Below are positions 38,623 through 48,443 of a stretch of DNA of 64,000 nt, piece by piece. A model generated the notes under the pieces. The model did no database searches. It was not told the origin of the DNA and saw only the letters and a list, made by a program, of their open reading frames with translations. The position numbers were made by a program, and so were the translations under genes. Every line of letters begins with the position of its first letter. Within the stretch, counting starts at the first letter, position 1. This DNA comes from Hydrogenophaga palleronii NBRC 102513 (lineage in GTDB: Bacteria > Pseudomonadota > Gammaproteobacteria > Burkholderiales > Burkholderiaceae_C), in contig NZ_BCTJ01000011.1 of assembly GCF_001571225.1 (NCBI RefSeq), forward strand, positions 62,001 through 126,000. The letters are read 5' to 3'.

Positions 38623-39542
38623 CCGAGGCGGCCCAGCAGCAGGTATTCCATCAAGGCCTTCTGCACGTGCATGCGGTTCTCGGCCTCGTCCCAGACCACC
38701 GACTGCGGGCCGTCGATGACTTCGGCGCTGACCTCTTCACCACGGTGTGCGGGCAGGCAGTGCATGAACAACGCGTCGGGCTGGGCCGCGCGCATCATGT
38801 CTTCGTCCACGCACCAGCGCTTGAAGGCCTCGCGGCGCACTTCGTTCTCGGCCTCGAAGCCCATGCTGGTCCAGACGTCGGTGGTGACCAGGTGCGCGCC
38901 CTGGCAGGCTTCGCGCGGGTCCTTGAACACCTTGTAGCAGTCGCGCTGCGTGATGCCGGCGAGCACCGGGTCCACCTCGTAGCCACCGGGCGTGCTCACG
39001 TGCACCGTGAAGCCGAGCAGCTCGGCCGCCTGCAGCCAGGTGTTGGCCATGTTGTTGCCGTCACCGACCCAGGCCACCACCTTGCCGGCGATGGAGCCAC
39101 GCTGCTCGATGAAGGTGAAGATGTCGGCCAGGATCTGGCAGGGGTGGAACTCGTTCGTGAGGCCGTTGATGACGGGCACGCGCGAGTGCGCGGCGAACGC
39201 CTCGATCTTGCTCTGCTCGTAGGTGCGGATCATCACGAGGTCGACCATGCGGCTGATCACGCGCGCGCTGTCTTCGATGGGTTCGGCGCGGCCCAGCTGG
39301 CTGTCGCCGGTGGTCAGGTGCACTACCGAGCCACCCATCTGGTACATGCCGGCTTCGAAGCTCACGCGCGTGCGGGTGCTGGCCTTCTCGAAGATCATGG
39401 CCAGCGTGCGGTCGGGGTCGGCGAACGGCTGGTACTTCTCCACGGCCTTGAACTTGCGCTTGATGAAGGCCGCGCGTTCAAAGAGGTAGGCGTAGGCGCT
39501 GGCGTCGAGATCCTTGAACTGCAGGTAGTGCGAGATCGTCAT
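38619..39542 (-). CDS. argF: Ornithine carbamoyltransferase
   Basis: The 307-residue enzyme makes citrulline from ornithine and carbamoyl phosphate in arginine synthesis. Carbamoyl-phosphate motif STRTR is at residues 55-59. HPCQ, WVGDGNNMANTW and the ornithine-site HCLPAHRGEE are intact. The frame opens at GTG 39554, overlapping the argD stop, but ATG 39542 gives the usual MTISHYLQF start. It lies directly downstream of argD. Confidence 0.97.
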   Translation of the reverse strand: MTISHYLQFKDLDASAYAYLFERAAFIKRKFKAVEKYQPFADPDRTLAMIFEKASTRTRVSFEAGMYQMGGSVVHLTTGDSQLGRAEPIEDSARVISRMVDLVMIRTYEQSKIEAFAAHSRVPVINGLTNEFHPCQILADIFTFIEQRGSIAGKVVAWVGDGNNMANTWLQAAELLGFTVHVSTPGGYEVDPVLAGITQRDCYKVFKDPREACQGAHLVTTDVWTSMGFEAENEVRREAFKRWCVDEDMMRAAQPDALFMHCLPAHRGEEVSAEVIDGPQSVVWDEAENRMHVQKALMEYLLLGRLG

Positions 39543-39550
39543 GGTGCGGG

Positions 39551-40750
39551 TCACTCAGCGAGGAAAGCGTGGATCAGCGGCAGCAGGATGCCCGCCACCT
39601 CGTCGGCCTCGGCCGTGGTCATGATGAGCGCCGGCACCAGGCGGATCACGCTGTCGGCGGTGACCGAGATCAGCAGGCCGGCTTCGGCAGCGCGCTCGGT
39701 CAGCACGCCGCAGGGGCGGTCGAGCTCAACGCCGATCATCAGGCCCTGGCCGCGGATCTCCTTCAGGCCGGGACGTCCGGCCAGGCCCTTCTCGAGGGTG
39801 GCACGCAGGTGTTCGCCGACACGTGCCGCGTTCTCCAGCAGGCCTTCCTGCTCCATGATGCGGATGGTTTCCACCCCGGCGCGCATGGCCAGCGGGTTGC
39901 CACCGAAGGTGGTGCCGTGGTTGCCGGGCTGGAAGATGTTGGCGGCCTTCGGGCCGGCCACCACCGCGCCGATCGGCACACCCGAGCCCAGGCCCTTGGC
40001 CAGCGGCATCACGTCGGGCACGATGCCGGCCCACTGGTGGGCGAACCACTTGCCGGTGCGGCCCATGCCGCACTGCACCTCGTCGATCATCAGCAACCAG
40101 TCGTTGGCGTCGCACAGCGCACGCACTTCCTTCAGGTACTGCGCGCGCATGGCGTTCACGCCGCCTTCGCCCTGGATGGTCTCGAAGAACACCGCCACCA
40201 CATTGGGGTTGCCCGCGGTGGCCTTCTTCAGCGATTCGATGTCGTTGAGCGGCACGCGGATGAAGCCTTCCACCAGCGGGCCGAAGCCGGCCTGCACCTT
40301 GGGGTTGCCGGTGGCCGACAGGGTGGCGATGGAGCGGCCGTGGAAAGCCTTGTCGTAGACCACGATCTCCGGGCGCTCGATGCCCTTGTCGTGGCCGTAC
40401 TTGCGCGCCAGCTTGAGTGCGGCCTCGTTGGCTTCCAGGCCGCTGCTGCAGAAGAACACGTTGGTCAGGCCGGAGCGCTCGACCAGCATCTGGGCCAGGT
40501 TTTCCTGGTCGGTCACATGGTAGTAATTGCAGCAGTGGATCATCTTGGCCACCTGGTCCTGCAAGGCAGGCACCAGTTTGGGGTGGCCGTGGCCCAGGGT
40601 GTTGACGGCAATGCCGGCCAGCGCGTCGATGTATTCCTTGCCGTTGACGTCCCACACGCGCACGCCTCGGCCATGGGACAACGCGATCGGCAGACGGCCG
40701 TAGGTGTTCATCACGTGGGGCGAGGCGACGGGCTTGAGGGCGGCGTTCAT
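39551..40750 (-). CDS. argD: Acetylornithine aminotransferase
   Basis: This 399-residue class III PLP aminotransferase converts N-acetylglutamate semialdehyde to N-acetylornithine. Motifs are FFCSSGLEANEAALKLARK, VFFETIQGEGGVNA, LLMIDEVQCGMGRTG and the PLP-lysine segment MPLAKGLGSGVPIGA. ATG 40750 has GGAG upstream; the longer frame to 41158 has no support. The promoter region carries the TCTTATATAAGA palindrome 177-190 bases upstream. Confidence 0.96.
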   Translation of the reverse strand: MNAALKPVASPHVMNTYGRLPIALSHGRGVRVWDVNGKEYIDALAGIAVNTLGHGHPKLVPALQDQVAKMIHCCNYYHVTDQENLAQMLVERSGLTNVFFCSSGLEANEAALKLARKYGHDKGIERPEIVVYDKAFHGRSIATLSATGNPKVQAGFGPLVEGFIRVPLNDIESLKKATAGNPNVVAVFFETIQGEGGVNAMRAQYLKEVRALCDANDWLLMIDEVQCGMGRTGKWFAHQWAGIVPDVMPLAKGLGSGVPIGAVVAGPKAANIFQPGNHGTTFGGNPLAMRAGVETIRIMEQEGLLENAARVGEHLRATLEKGLAGRPGLKEIRGQGLMIGVELDRPCGVLTERAAEAGLLISVTADSVIRLVPALIMTTAEADEVAGILLPLIHAFLAE

Positions 40751-40917
40751 GCAGGGACTCCGGAAATGAAGGGCAGGGGGAAGGTCAAAAAAAATAGGCC
40801 CAACGAAGGTTGAGCCGTTGAAGCGCGATTTTAGGGGCTGTGCATGGGCATCATCATTGCTAGTTGAGCATCGAAGAAATGCCGGGCGCGCACGCAGGTG
40901 CCGACCCGGGTAATCCC

Positions 40918-40945
40918 TTGGGTCAAGTCTTATATAAGATAGAAT
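40918..40945 (+). promoter_or_regulatory. Promoter-like element with TCTTATATAAGA palindrome upstream of DUF3579/argD
   Basis: TTGGGT (40918-40923) and TAGAAT (40940-40945) form a plausible rightward -35/-10 pair, with the perfect palindrome TCTTATATAAGA (40928-40939) filling the spacer. The 14-mer 40927-40940 is the exact reverse complement of 3786-3799 at the GntR/mdh promoter. A protein bound here would block polymerase. It could govern the DUF3579 gene, argD, or both. Confidence 0.55.
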
Positions 40946-41030
40946 ACCTACCGTCCATCCCAGTGAGCGATCCTCGGTCTGGCGATGGTGTTTTTCCTCC
41001 GAGCCGTCCATCCGAAGGCCCCTCTCCCGA

Positions 41031-41351
41031 ATGGTTTCACCCACAGCCAAACAAGTGTTCATCCAGGGCGTTACGCAGGATGGCCGCACTTTTCGCCCCA
41101 GCGACTGGGCCGAACGCCTGGCCGGCGTCATGAGCTCGTTCCGCCCCGGCGGTGCCACGCCCGGCAGCCACCTGAGTTATTCCCCCTGGTGTGTGCCGAA
41201 CAACATCAACGGCATCAAATGCGTGGTGGTGGACGCCGAATTGCGCGAGCACGAACCCATGGCCTGGGATTTCTGCATGAACTTCGCGCGCGACAACGGC
41301 CTGCAGGTGGCTGAGGCCTGCCTGTTGCCCGATCCCCCGGCCAAGGGCTGA
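41031..41351 (+). CDS. DUF3579 domain-containing protein
   Basis: This 106-residue protein matches the beta-proteobacterial DUF3579 pattern (FIQGVTQDGRTFRPSDWAERL, CVVVDAELREHEPMAWDFC, named as landmarks). It is predicted to be soluble and cytoplasmic. Function is unknown. It sits between argD and rpsT, its standard position in Burkholderiales. ATG 41031 is preceded by GAAGG at some distance. It ends at a strong terminator. Confidence 0.88.
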   Translation: MVSPTAKQVFIQGVTQDGRTFRPSDWAERLAGVMSSFRPGGATPGSHLSYSPWCVPNNINGIKCVVVDAELREHEPMAWDFCMNFARDNGLQVAEACLLPDPPAKG

Positions 41352-41383
41352 TTTTTTTCGCACTGCTGCCCCGAGCGGGCAAC

Positions 41384-41411
41384 AAAAAAGCCGTCTGACG
41401 ACGGCTTTTTT
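41384..41411. terminator. Bidirectional rho-independent terminator between the DUF3579 gene and rpsT
   Basis: AAAAAAGCCGTC (41384-41395) and GACGGCTTTTTT (41400-41411) form a perfect 12-bp stem with a TGAC loop. A's on one side and T's on the other allow it to end both the rightward DUF3579 and the leftward rpsT transcripts. Confidence 0.92.
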
Positions 41412-41493
41412 GCTTTTGCTGGCAGCGCACCCGTTTCAAACGGCGGGCCAGATGGCCCGGGCTGGTGGTCTGGCGGGGCCAGACCGGTGGGCT

Positions 41494-41796
41494 TCAGGCT
41501 GCAGCGGCTGCTGCGAGGCCCTTGACCTTGGACGACAGGCGGCTCTTGTCGCGAGCTGCCTTGTTTTTGTGGAAGATGCCCTTGTCGGCGACGATGTCGA
41601 CAACCTTTTGCATCTTGGCGAACAGTTCGGTCGCCTTGTCTTTGTCACCGGCCAGAACGGCTTTTTCAACGTTCTTCACGGCGGTGCGGTATTTGGAGCG
41701 CAGCGAGGTGTTGGCTGCGTTGATCTTGACGTCCTGGCGAACGCGTTTGCGGCCAGACGCCAGGCGGGGGTTCTTTTTCTTCGGCTTGGTTGCCAT
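41494..41796 (-). CDS. rpsT: 30S ribosomal protein S20
   Basis: This 100-residue, very basic protein begins [18 protein letters not shown] and includes [17 protein letters not shown], with an Ala-rich C-terminal tail (AAAAAA-like). This is standard S20, which binds 16S rRNA. It diverges from murJ; the 159-base spacer between the two starts (41797-41955) must hold both promoters, though I did not pick one with confidence. Confidence 0.97.
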   Translation of the reverse strand: MATKPKKKNPRLASGRKRVRQDVKINAANTSLRSKYRTAVKNVEKAVLAGDKDKATELFAKMQKVVDIVADKGIFHKNKAARDKSRLSSKVKGLAAAAAA

Positions 41797-41955
41797 GGTG
41801 AGTTTCCTTCAATGTTTGGGGATGATGCCAGCAAAGCCCGCGATTTTAGCACGGGCGTCATTGCCTGCAAGACGGGCCCGACGGGCCGGAAAGCAGCGCC
41901 TGGCCGGGCCCGACCGCCTGGAAAGGGCCACGATCCCGGTCGTTACACTCCCGGC

Positions 41956-43515
<1,560 letters not shown>

Positions 43516-43547
43516 CGTAATCTGTGGCCTCAGGACCCCGCCACACC

Positions 43548-44405
43548 ATGCCCACTGTGTACGAATTTTCTGCCCCGACCCCCTTGGCGTACTTTGCTGC
43601 CCTGGTGGGGGACGACGAGGCCTTGCCGCTGTTCGAGGCGGCTGTCTCGGTGGCGCAGGACGAGTACCCCGACCTGGACGTGCAGCAGGTGCTCGGCGAC
43701 GTGGACCAGATGCTCGCCCGCGTGCGGCGCCGCTGCGCCAGCGACGCCAGCCCCCTGCAGCGGTTGCGCACGCTCAACCAGTTCTTTTTTCGCGACATGG
43801 GGTTTGGCGGCAACGTCAACAACTACTACGACCCCGACAACAGCTTTCTCAACGCCGTGCTGCGCACGCGCCGCGGCATCCCGATCACGCTCGCGGTGCT
43901 CTGGCTGGAGCTGGCGCAGGGCCTGGGGCTGAAGGCGCGTGGCGTCAACTTTCCCGGCCACTTCATGGTCAAGGTCAACCTACCCAATGGCCAGGTGGTG
44001 ATTGACCCCTTCACCGGCCAATCGCTCAGCCGCGAAGACCTGTCCGAACGCCTGGAACCCTACAAGCGCCGCAACGGCCTGGTGGACGACTTCGACGTGC
44101 CGGTGGGCCTGTACCTGCAGGCGGCCACGCCGCGCGACATCCTGTCGCGGCTGTTGCGCAACCTGAAGGGAATCCACAGCACGCAGGAAGACTGGCTGCG
44201 CCTGATCGCAGTGCTGGACCGGCTGCTGATCCTGCTGCCCGACGCCTGGATCGAACACCGCGACCGCGGGCTGGCCTGGGCCGAGATGGGCGACGTGCCG
44301 CTGGCCGTGGCCGACCTGGAGACTTACGTGGCCCACACCGACGACGCGCTGGACCGCGAGACCATCACCCAGCGCCTGCAGGCGCTGCGTGGCGCGCACA
44401 ACTGA
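43548..44405 (+). CDS. SirB1 family protein (transglutaminase-like + TPR-like)
   Basis: This is a 285-residue cytoplasmic protein. The SirB1 N domain includes QRLRTLNQFFFRDMGFGGN, NNYYDPDNSFLNAVLRTRRG and IPITLAVLWLELAQ. The GVNFPGHFMV motif with its histidine resembles a transglutaminase-like fold but lacks an obvious catalytic Cys. A TPR-like helical C-terminus follows. ATG 43548 is chosen over 43524. These proteins are widespread but their biochemical role is unsettled. Confidence 0.86.
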   Translation: MPTVYEFSAPTPLAYFAALVGDDEALPLFEAAVSVAQDEYPDLDVQQVLGDVDQMLARVRRRCASDASPLQRLRTLNQFFFRDMGFGGNVNNYYDPDNSFLNAVLRTRRGIPITLAVLWLELAQGLGLKARGVNFPGHFMVKVNLPNGQVVIDPFTGQSLSREDLSERLEPYKRRNGLVDDFDVPVGLYLQAATPRDILSRLLRNLKGIHSTQEDWLRLIAVLDRLLILLPDAWIEHRDRGLAWAEMGDVPLAVADLETYVAHTDDALDRETITQRLQALRGAHN

Positions 44406-44518
44406 GCGCCGCCGGCGCTGCACGGGATGTGTCCTGGTGTAAGTCCGTTTGACGCGCCGCACGGTCGCATCGACCATGCGCGCCAACAGGTCGCCACCCC
44501 GGCGACACGACAGACAAC

Positions 44519-45151
44519 ATGAAACAACTGATGCTGGTGGGTGCCACCGGGCTGGTGGGCAGCCATGTGCTGCAGCAGGCCCTGGCCGATCCGACCATTG
44601 AACGCGTCGTGGCACCCACGCGCAAACCCCTGGTGCCGCAACCCAAGCTGCTCAATCCCCTGGTGGATTTCGAGCGCCTGCCGCATGACGCCGACTGGTG
44701 GCAGGTGGACGCGGTGATCTGCACCCTAGGCACCACCATCCGCGTGGCCGGCTCGCAGGCCGCCTTCTACAAGGTGGACCACGACCACCCTCTGGAGGTC
44801 GCCTACCTCGCGCGGCGCCACGGCGCCAGGGCCTTTGCGCTCAACTCCGCATTGGGGGCCGATGCGCGCTCGCGCGTCTTCTATTCGCGCACCAAGGGCG
44901 AGACCGAGCGCGACCTGCAGGCCGTGGGTTACCCCTCGCTCACGCTGGTGCGCCCGGGGCTGATCGCCGGCCACAGGGCCGAGCCGCGCCCGCTGGAGCG
45001 GCTGGCGGTGCAGGTCTCGCGCGTGGTGCAGCCGCTGTTGCCGCGCCGCTACCGCGTGGTGCCGGCCGAACGCATCGCCCACCACCTGCTGCAGGCCGCG
45101 CTGGCGGCCACGCCCGGTGTGCACGTGCTGCCCTCCGAAGCCCTGATCTGA
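44519..45151 (+). CDS. NAD(P)-binding SDR-like protein (HTATIP2/YbjT-type)
   Basis: The 210-residue protein has Rossmann motif LMLVGATGLVGSHVL at the N-terminus. AFALNSALGADARSRVFYSRTKGE includes the Y-x-x-x-K pair in the form YSRTKGE. LVRPGLIAGHR follows. It resembles atypical short-chain dehydrogenases such as HTATIP2. Substrate is unknown. It is a single gene between the SirB1-like gene and the AprA-like operon. Confidence 0.82.
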   Translation: MKQLMLVGATGLVGSHVLQQALADPTIERVVAPTRKPLVPQPKLLNPLVDFERLPHDADWWQVDAVICTLGTTIRVAGSQAAFYKVDHDHPLEVAYLARRHGARAFALNSALGADARSRVFYSRTKGETERDLQAVGYPSLTLVRPGLIAGHRAEPRPLERLAVQVSRVVQPLLPRRYRVVPAERIAHHLLQAALAATPGVHVLPSEALI

Positions 45152-45263
45152 GCGGCGGCCGCGCCGGGCGGCTTTTTCCGCATATCGAACCTCGGTATCC
45201 ATCGTTGGAAAAGCGGTGCTGCGTTTCTAGACTGCCCTCTCTGAACACATTGGAGAGCAGACC
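45152..45263 (+). promoter_or_regulatory. Presumed promoter region of the AprA-like/ABC operon
   Basis: The 112-base spacer contains CATATCGAACC-TCGGTATCCATCG, a loose repeat of TATC-type elements, then a less GC-rich stretch with TTTCTAGACTGC. GGAGAG precedes the ATG. Comparable operons are often driven by sulfur limitation (CysB/Cbl), but no defined motif is claimed here. Confidence 0.35.
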
Positions 45264-46922
45264 ATGGCGCAAGCCGGCATTCATTCCCCGCTGCTGAGCG
45301 ACGCCGCCGGACAGCAGCAGATCCAGACCGACGTGCTGGTCATCGGCGGAGGCCCCGCAGGCACCTGGGCCGCGGTGGCGGCGGCCGCGCGTGGCGCGCG
45401 CGTCACTCTGGTAGAGAAGGGTTTTTGCGGCACCTCGGGTGCCACCGCACCGTCCGGCACCGGCCTCTGGCACGTGCCGCGCGATCGTGCCGCGCGCGAA
45501 CACGCCAAGGCCAGCCGCTTCACCATGGGCGGTGAACTGGCCGAACACGCCTGGATGGACCAGGTGCTCGAGCAGACCTGGATCAACACCGAAACCCTCA
45601 CCGAATGGGGCTACCCGTTTCCGACCGATGAGCACGGCCAGCTGCAGCGCACCTCGCTGCAAGGCCCCGAGTACATGCGCCTGATGCGCAAGAAGGTGAA
45701 GGAGGCGGGTGCCCGCATCCTCGACCACAGCCCGGCGCTGGAGCTGCTCACCGACGAGAACGGCGAGGTGGCCGGTGCCACCGGCATCACGCGCTCCACC
45801 GGCGAGACCTGGGTGGTGCGCGCCGGTGCGGTGGTGATCACCACCGGTGGCTGCGCCTTCCTGAGCCGCGCGCTCGGCTGCAACGTGCTCACCGGCGACG
45901 GCTACCTGATGGCGGCCGAGGTCGGTGCCGAGCTCTCGGGCATGGAGTTCTCCAACGCCTACGGCCTGGGCCCGTCGTTCTCGTCGGTCACCAAGTCGCT
46001 GTTCTACAACTGGGCCACCTTTTACGACGCCGACGGCGTGCCGATCGATGGCGCGGGTTCCTCGCGTGGCCGCGGCATCATCGCCCGCACGCTGCAGACA
46101 CAGCCGGTGTTCGCCTGCCTGGACCGTGCCGATGCCGACATCCGCGCCTGGATGCGCAACGCCCAGCCCAACTTCTTCGTGTCCTTCGACCGCCAGGGCA
46201 TCGACCCGTTCAGCGAGCACTTCCCGGTGGCGCTGCGGCTGGAAGGCACGGTGCGCGGCACCGGTGGCCTGCACGTGATCGGCGGCGACTGCGCCACCTC
46301 GGTGCCCGGCCTCTACGCAGCCGGCGACGCCGCCACACGTGAGCTGATCTGCGGCGCCTTCACCGGCGGCGGCAGCCACAACGCGGCCTGGGCCATGTCT
46401 TCCGGTTTCTGGGCCGGGGCCGGGGCGGCCGAGTTCAGCCGCGGCACGCGCAGCCTGGCGCGACGCACCCTGCGCCGCGCGGGCACCGCCGGCATCCAGG
46501 ACGGTGGCGCATCGGCCTGGAACCCGGACGAACTGGTGCGCGCGGTGCAGGCCGAGGTGTTCCCCTACGACCGCAACTGGACGCGCCGCGCCGACCTGCT
46601 CGAAGATTCGCTGCAGCGGCTCGACGCCCAGTGGGCACGCGTGCGCCAGGCCGGCGCCCCGAGCGCGCAACACGCGGTGCGGGCCCGCGAAGCGGTGGCC
46701 ATGCTGGCCACCGCGCGCTGGATGTACCGCAGCGCGCTGCAACGCACCGAAACGCGCGGCATGGCGCGCCGTGCCGACCACGCCGGCCTGGACCTGGCGC
46801 AACAGCACCGCCTGGTCAGTGGTGGTCTGGACGAGATCTGGGTGCGCACGCAGGCCGTGCGCAACACGCCCGTGCCCGCCGCCGCGTCGGCCCACACCCA
46901 ACCCGAAAGGCTCGCCGCATGA
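45264..46922 (+). CDS. FAD-binding oxidoreductase of the fumarate reductase/AprA superfamily
   Basis: This 552-residue flavoprotein has GGGPAGTWAAVAAAARGARV near residues 28-47 and a FAD loop CGTSGATAPSGTGLW. The latter replaces the SHTVAAQGG loop of SdhA, so covalent FAD binding by histidine is not expected. TGDGYLMAAEVGAELSGMEF is present, but the succinate-binding HPTG is replaced by NAYGLGP. The C-terminal GGGSHNAAWAMSSGF also differs from SdhA. It is followed by an overlapping ferredoxin gene, like adenylylsulfate reductase AprA/AprB, and then an ABC importer. The substrate is probably a sulfur- or nitrogen-containing imported compound; this is inference. Confidence 0.85.
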   Translation: MAQAGIHSPLLSDAAGQQQIQTDVLVIGGGPAGTWAAVAAAARGARVTLVEKGFCGTSGATAPSGTGLWHVPRDRAAREHAKASRFTMGGELAEHAWMDQVLEQTWINTETLTEWGYPFPTDEHGQLQRTSLQGPEYMRLMRKKVKEAGARILDHSPALELLTDENGEVAGATGITRSTGETWVVRAGAVVITTGGCAFLSRALGCNVLTGDGYLMAAEVGAELSGMEFSNAYGLGPSFSSVTKSLFYNWATFYDADGVPIDGAGSSRGRGIIARTLQTQPVFACLDRADADIRAWMRNAQPNFFVSFDRQGIDPFSEHFPVALRLEGTVRGTGGLHVIGGDCATSVPGLYAAGDAATRELICGAFTGGGSHNAAWAMSSGFWAGAGAAEFSRGTRSLARRTLRRAGTAGIQDGGASAWNPDELVRAVQAEVFPYDRNWTRRADLLEDSLQRLDAQWARVRQAGAPSAQHAVRAREAVAMLATARWMYRSALQRTETRGMARRADHAGLDLAQQHRLVSGGLDEIWVRTQAVRNTPVPAAASAHTQPERLAA

Positions 46923-47248
46923 TCGAGATCGTCAGCCCCGAACGCTGCACCGGCTGCAACATCTGCGTCAGCGCCTGCCCGACGCAGGTGTTCGACGCCG
47001 TGCCCGGCGGCATTCCCCGCATCGCCCGCCAGGACGATTGCCAGACCTGCTTCATGTGCGAGCTGTACTGCCCGACCGATGCGCTGTACGTCGCACCGGT
47101 GGCCGACCACGCCGTCACGGTGGCCGAGCAGGGCACCGAGGTGCAGCAGTGGATCGGCAGTTACCGCCGCGCCGTCGGCTGGGGCAAGGACCGCCAACCC
47201 ACTGCCGTGCTGGACGCCAGCTTCGAGCTGCTGCGCCGGGCGCATTGA
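46919..47248 (+). CDS. Two-[4Fe-4S] ferredoxin (AprB-like partner)
   Basis: This 109-residue protein has two cluster motifs: CTGCNICVSACP (Cys10, 13, 16, 20) and CQTCFMCELYCP (Cys41, 44, 47, 51). A 50-residue tail after the clusters (about 57-109), including VQQWIGSYRRAVGWGKD, may wrap the flavoprotein as the AprB tail does. The ATG overlaps the flavoprotein stop (ATGA). The tight overlap argues that the two form one complex passing electrons to or from the flavin. Confidence 0.88.
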   Translation: MIEIVSPERCTGCNICVSACPTQVFDAVPGGIPRIARQDDCQTCFMCELYCPTDALYVAPVADHAVTVAEQGTEVQQWIGSYRRAVGWGKDRQPTAVLDASFELLRRAH

Positions 47249-47252
47249 GCGG

Positions 47253-47330
47253 CACACCCCCGCCGCGCTGCGCGCGACCCCTCAAGGGGACGGCACCTGC
47301 GGCCCGGTAGAGCCGGTTCCGCGCTGCCCT
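47253..47330. repeat. Copy of the dispersed repeat between the ferredoxin and binding-protein genes
   Basis: The spacer holds ACCCCCGCCGCGCTGCGCGCG, ACCCCTCAAGGGGACGGC, CGGCCCGGTAGAGCCGGTTCC and a GCCCTGGA end. The CCCTCAAGGGG block matches the reverse copy near 34730, and AGAGCCGG matches 25043-25142. It lies inside an apparent operon. Confidence 0.55.
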
Positions 47331-47366
47331 GGACCGACTTCCCTTCTTCTTCACGGAAACAGCTTC

Positions 47367-48422
47367 ATGACTTCTTCATTCTTCAAATCGGTTTCAGCCC
47401 TGCTGCTGGCCGCTGTCACCTCGCTCGGCGTCCACGCGCAGACCCAGCCCGAGGCCATCCGCTTCGGCGGCTTCGGCCAGGGTTTTGGCCAGCCGCATGG
47501 CGTGGCCTTGCTGGCCATCGCGCAGAACAAGGGCTTCATTGCCGATGCGTTCAAGGGCACGCCGGTCAAGCTCAGCTTCGAGTACTTCACCGGCACCGGC
47601 CCGGCCATCAACGAGGCGATTGCCAACAACCGGCTGGACTTCGCGCAGTACGGCTCGTTGCCCAACATCATCGGCAAGGCCGGCGGCCTGCCGACGCGCA
47701 TCCTCTCGTCTTACGGCTACACCCCCGTGTTCGCGCTCAGCCGCCAGGGCCTGGAGGTGAATTCCTTCAAGGACCTCAAGGGCCGCAAGGTGGCGGTGGC
47801 CAAGGGCACGGTGCTGCACTGGGCGCTGCTCAAGGCCTTGCAGGAAAACGGCCTCACGCTGCGTGACATCCAGCTGGTGGACCTCAAGACCGCCGACCAG
47901 CTCGCCGCGCTCACGGCCGGCAGTGTGGACGCCGCGGTGGGCTCCAGCAGCCTGCTGACCTTGCGCGACAAGGGCGTGGGCAAGGTGTTTTATTCGTCCA
48001 GGGAACTGGGCGCCAAGGGCTCGGGCTTCGGCGGCATTCTGGTGAGCGAGAGCTTCGAGAAGCAATACCCGGAGGCGACGCAACGTGTGGCCAACGCGCT
48101 AGTGAAGGCCGCGCACTGGCTGGGCCAGGAAAACAACCGCGACGAGGCCTACCGCATCTGGGTGCTCTCGGGCGTGCCCTACCAGGCCTTCAAGGACGAC
48201 TTCGACGGCGTGTCGCTCAAAGAAGTGTTCAACCCGCGCGTGGACGCCTTCCTGCTCAGCCAGTACGAAGACGCCATTGCGTTCAGTAAGGAGAACAAGC
48301 TGATCCGCGCCGACATCGACGTCGCCAGGTGGGCGGCCCCAGCCTATGTCGAGAACGCGCTGCGCGCCCAGGGCCTGCAAGCCTACTGGGCTGACCGCGC
48401 CGCGGCTGTGGCCCGGCACTGA
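47367..48422 (+). CDS. ABC transporter substrate-binding protein, sulfonate/nitrate/taurine type (SsuA-like)
   Basis: The 351-residue protein has a signal peptide (about 1-24, ending GVHAQ). The mature part is like SsuA/TauA: HGVALLAIAQNKGFI, FEYFTGTGPAINEAIANNRLDFAQYGSLPN (named here in part) and LKGRKVAVAKGTVLHWALL. It would bind a small anionic or sulfonate-like ligand in the periplasm. ATG 47367 is chosen for its signal peptide. Two permeases and one ATPase follow, making a complete importer. Confidence 0.9.
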   Translation: MTSSFFKSVSALLLAAVTSLGVHAQTQPEAIRFGGFGQGFGQPHGVALLAIAQNKGFIADAFKGTPVKLSFEYFTGTGPAINEAIANNRLDFAQYGSLPNIIGKAGGLPTRILSSYGYTPVFALSRQGLEVNSFKDLKGRKVAVAKGTVLHWALLKALQENGLTLRDIQLVDLKTADQLAALTAGSVDAAVGSSSLLTLRDKGVGKVFYSSRELGAKGSGFGGILVSESFEKQYPEATQRVANALVKAAHWLGQENNRDEAYRIWVLSGVPYQAFKDDFDGVSLKEVFNPRVDAFLLSQYEDAIAFSKENKLIRADIDVARWAAPAYVENALRAQGLQAYWADRAAAVARH

Positions 48423-48443
48423 CAGCACGGAGGCCACGACACC

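Noticed and set aside
45264..47248. A second succinate dehydrogenase or fumarate reductase
   Set aside because: The covalent FAD histidine loop and HPTG motif are missing, and no membrane anchor subunits follow.
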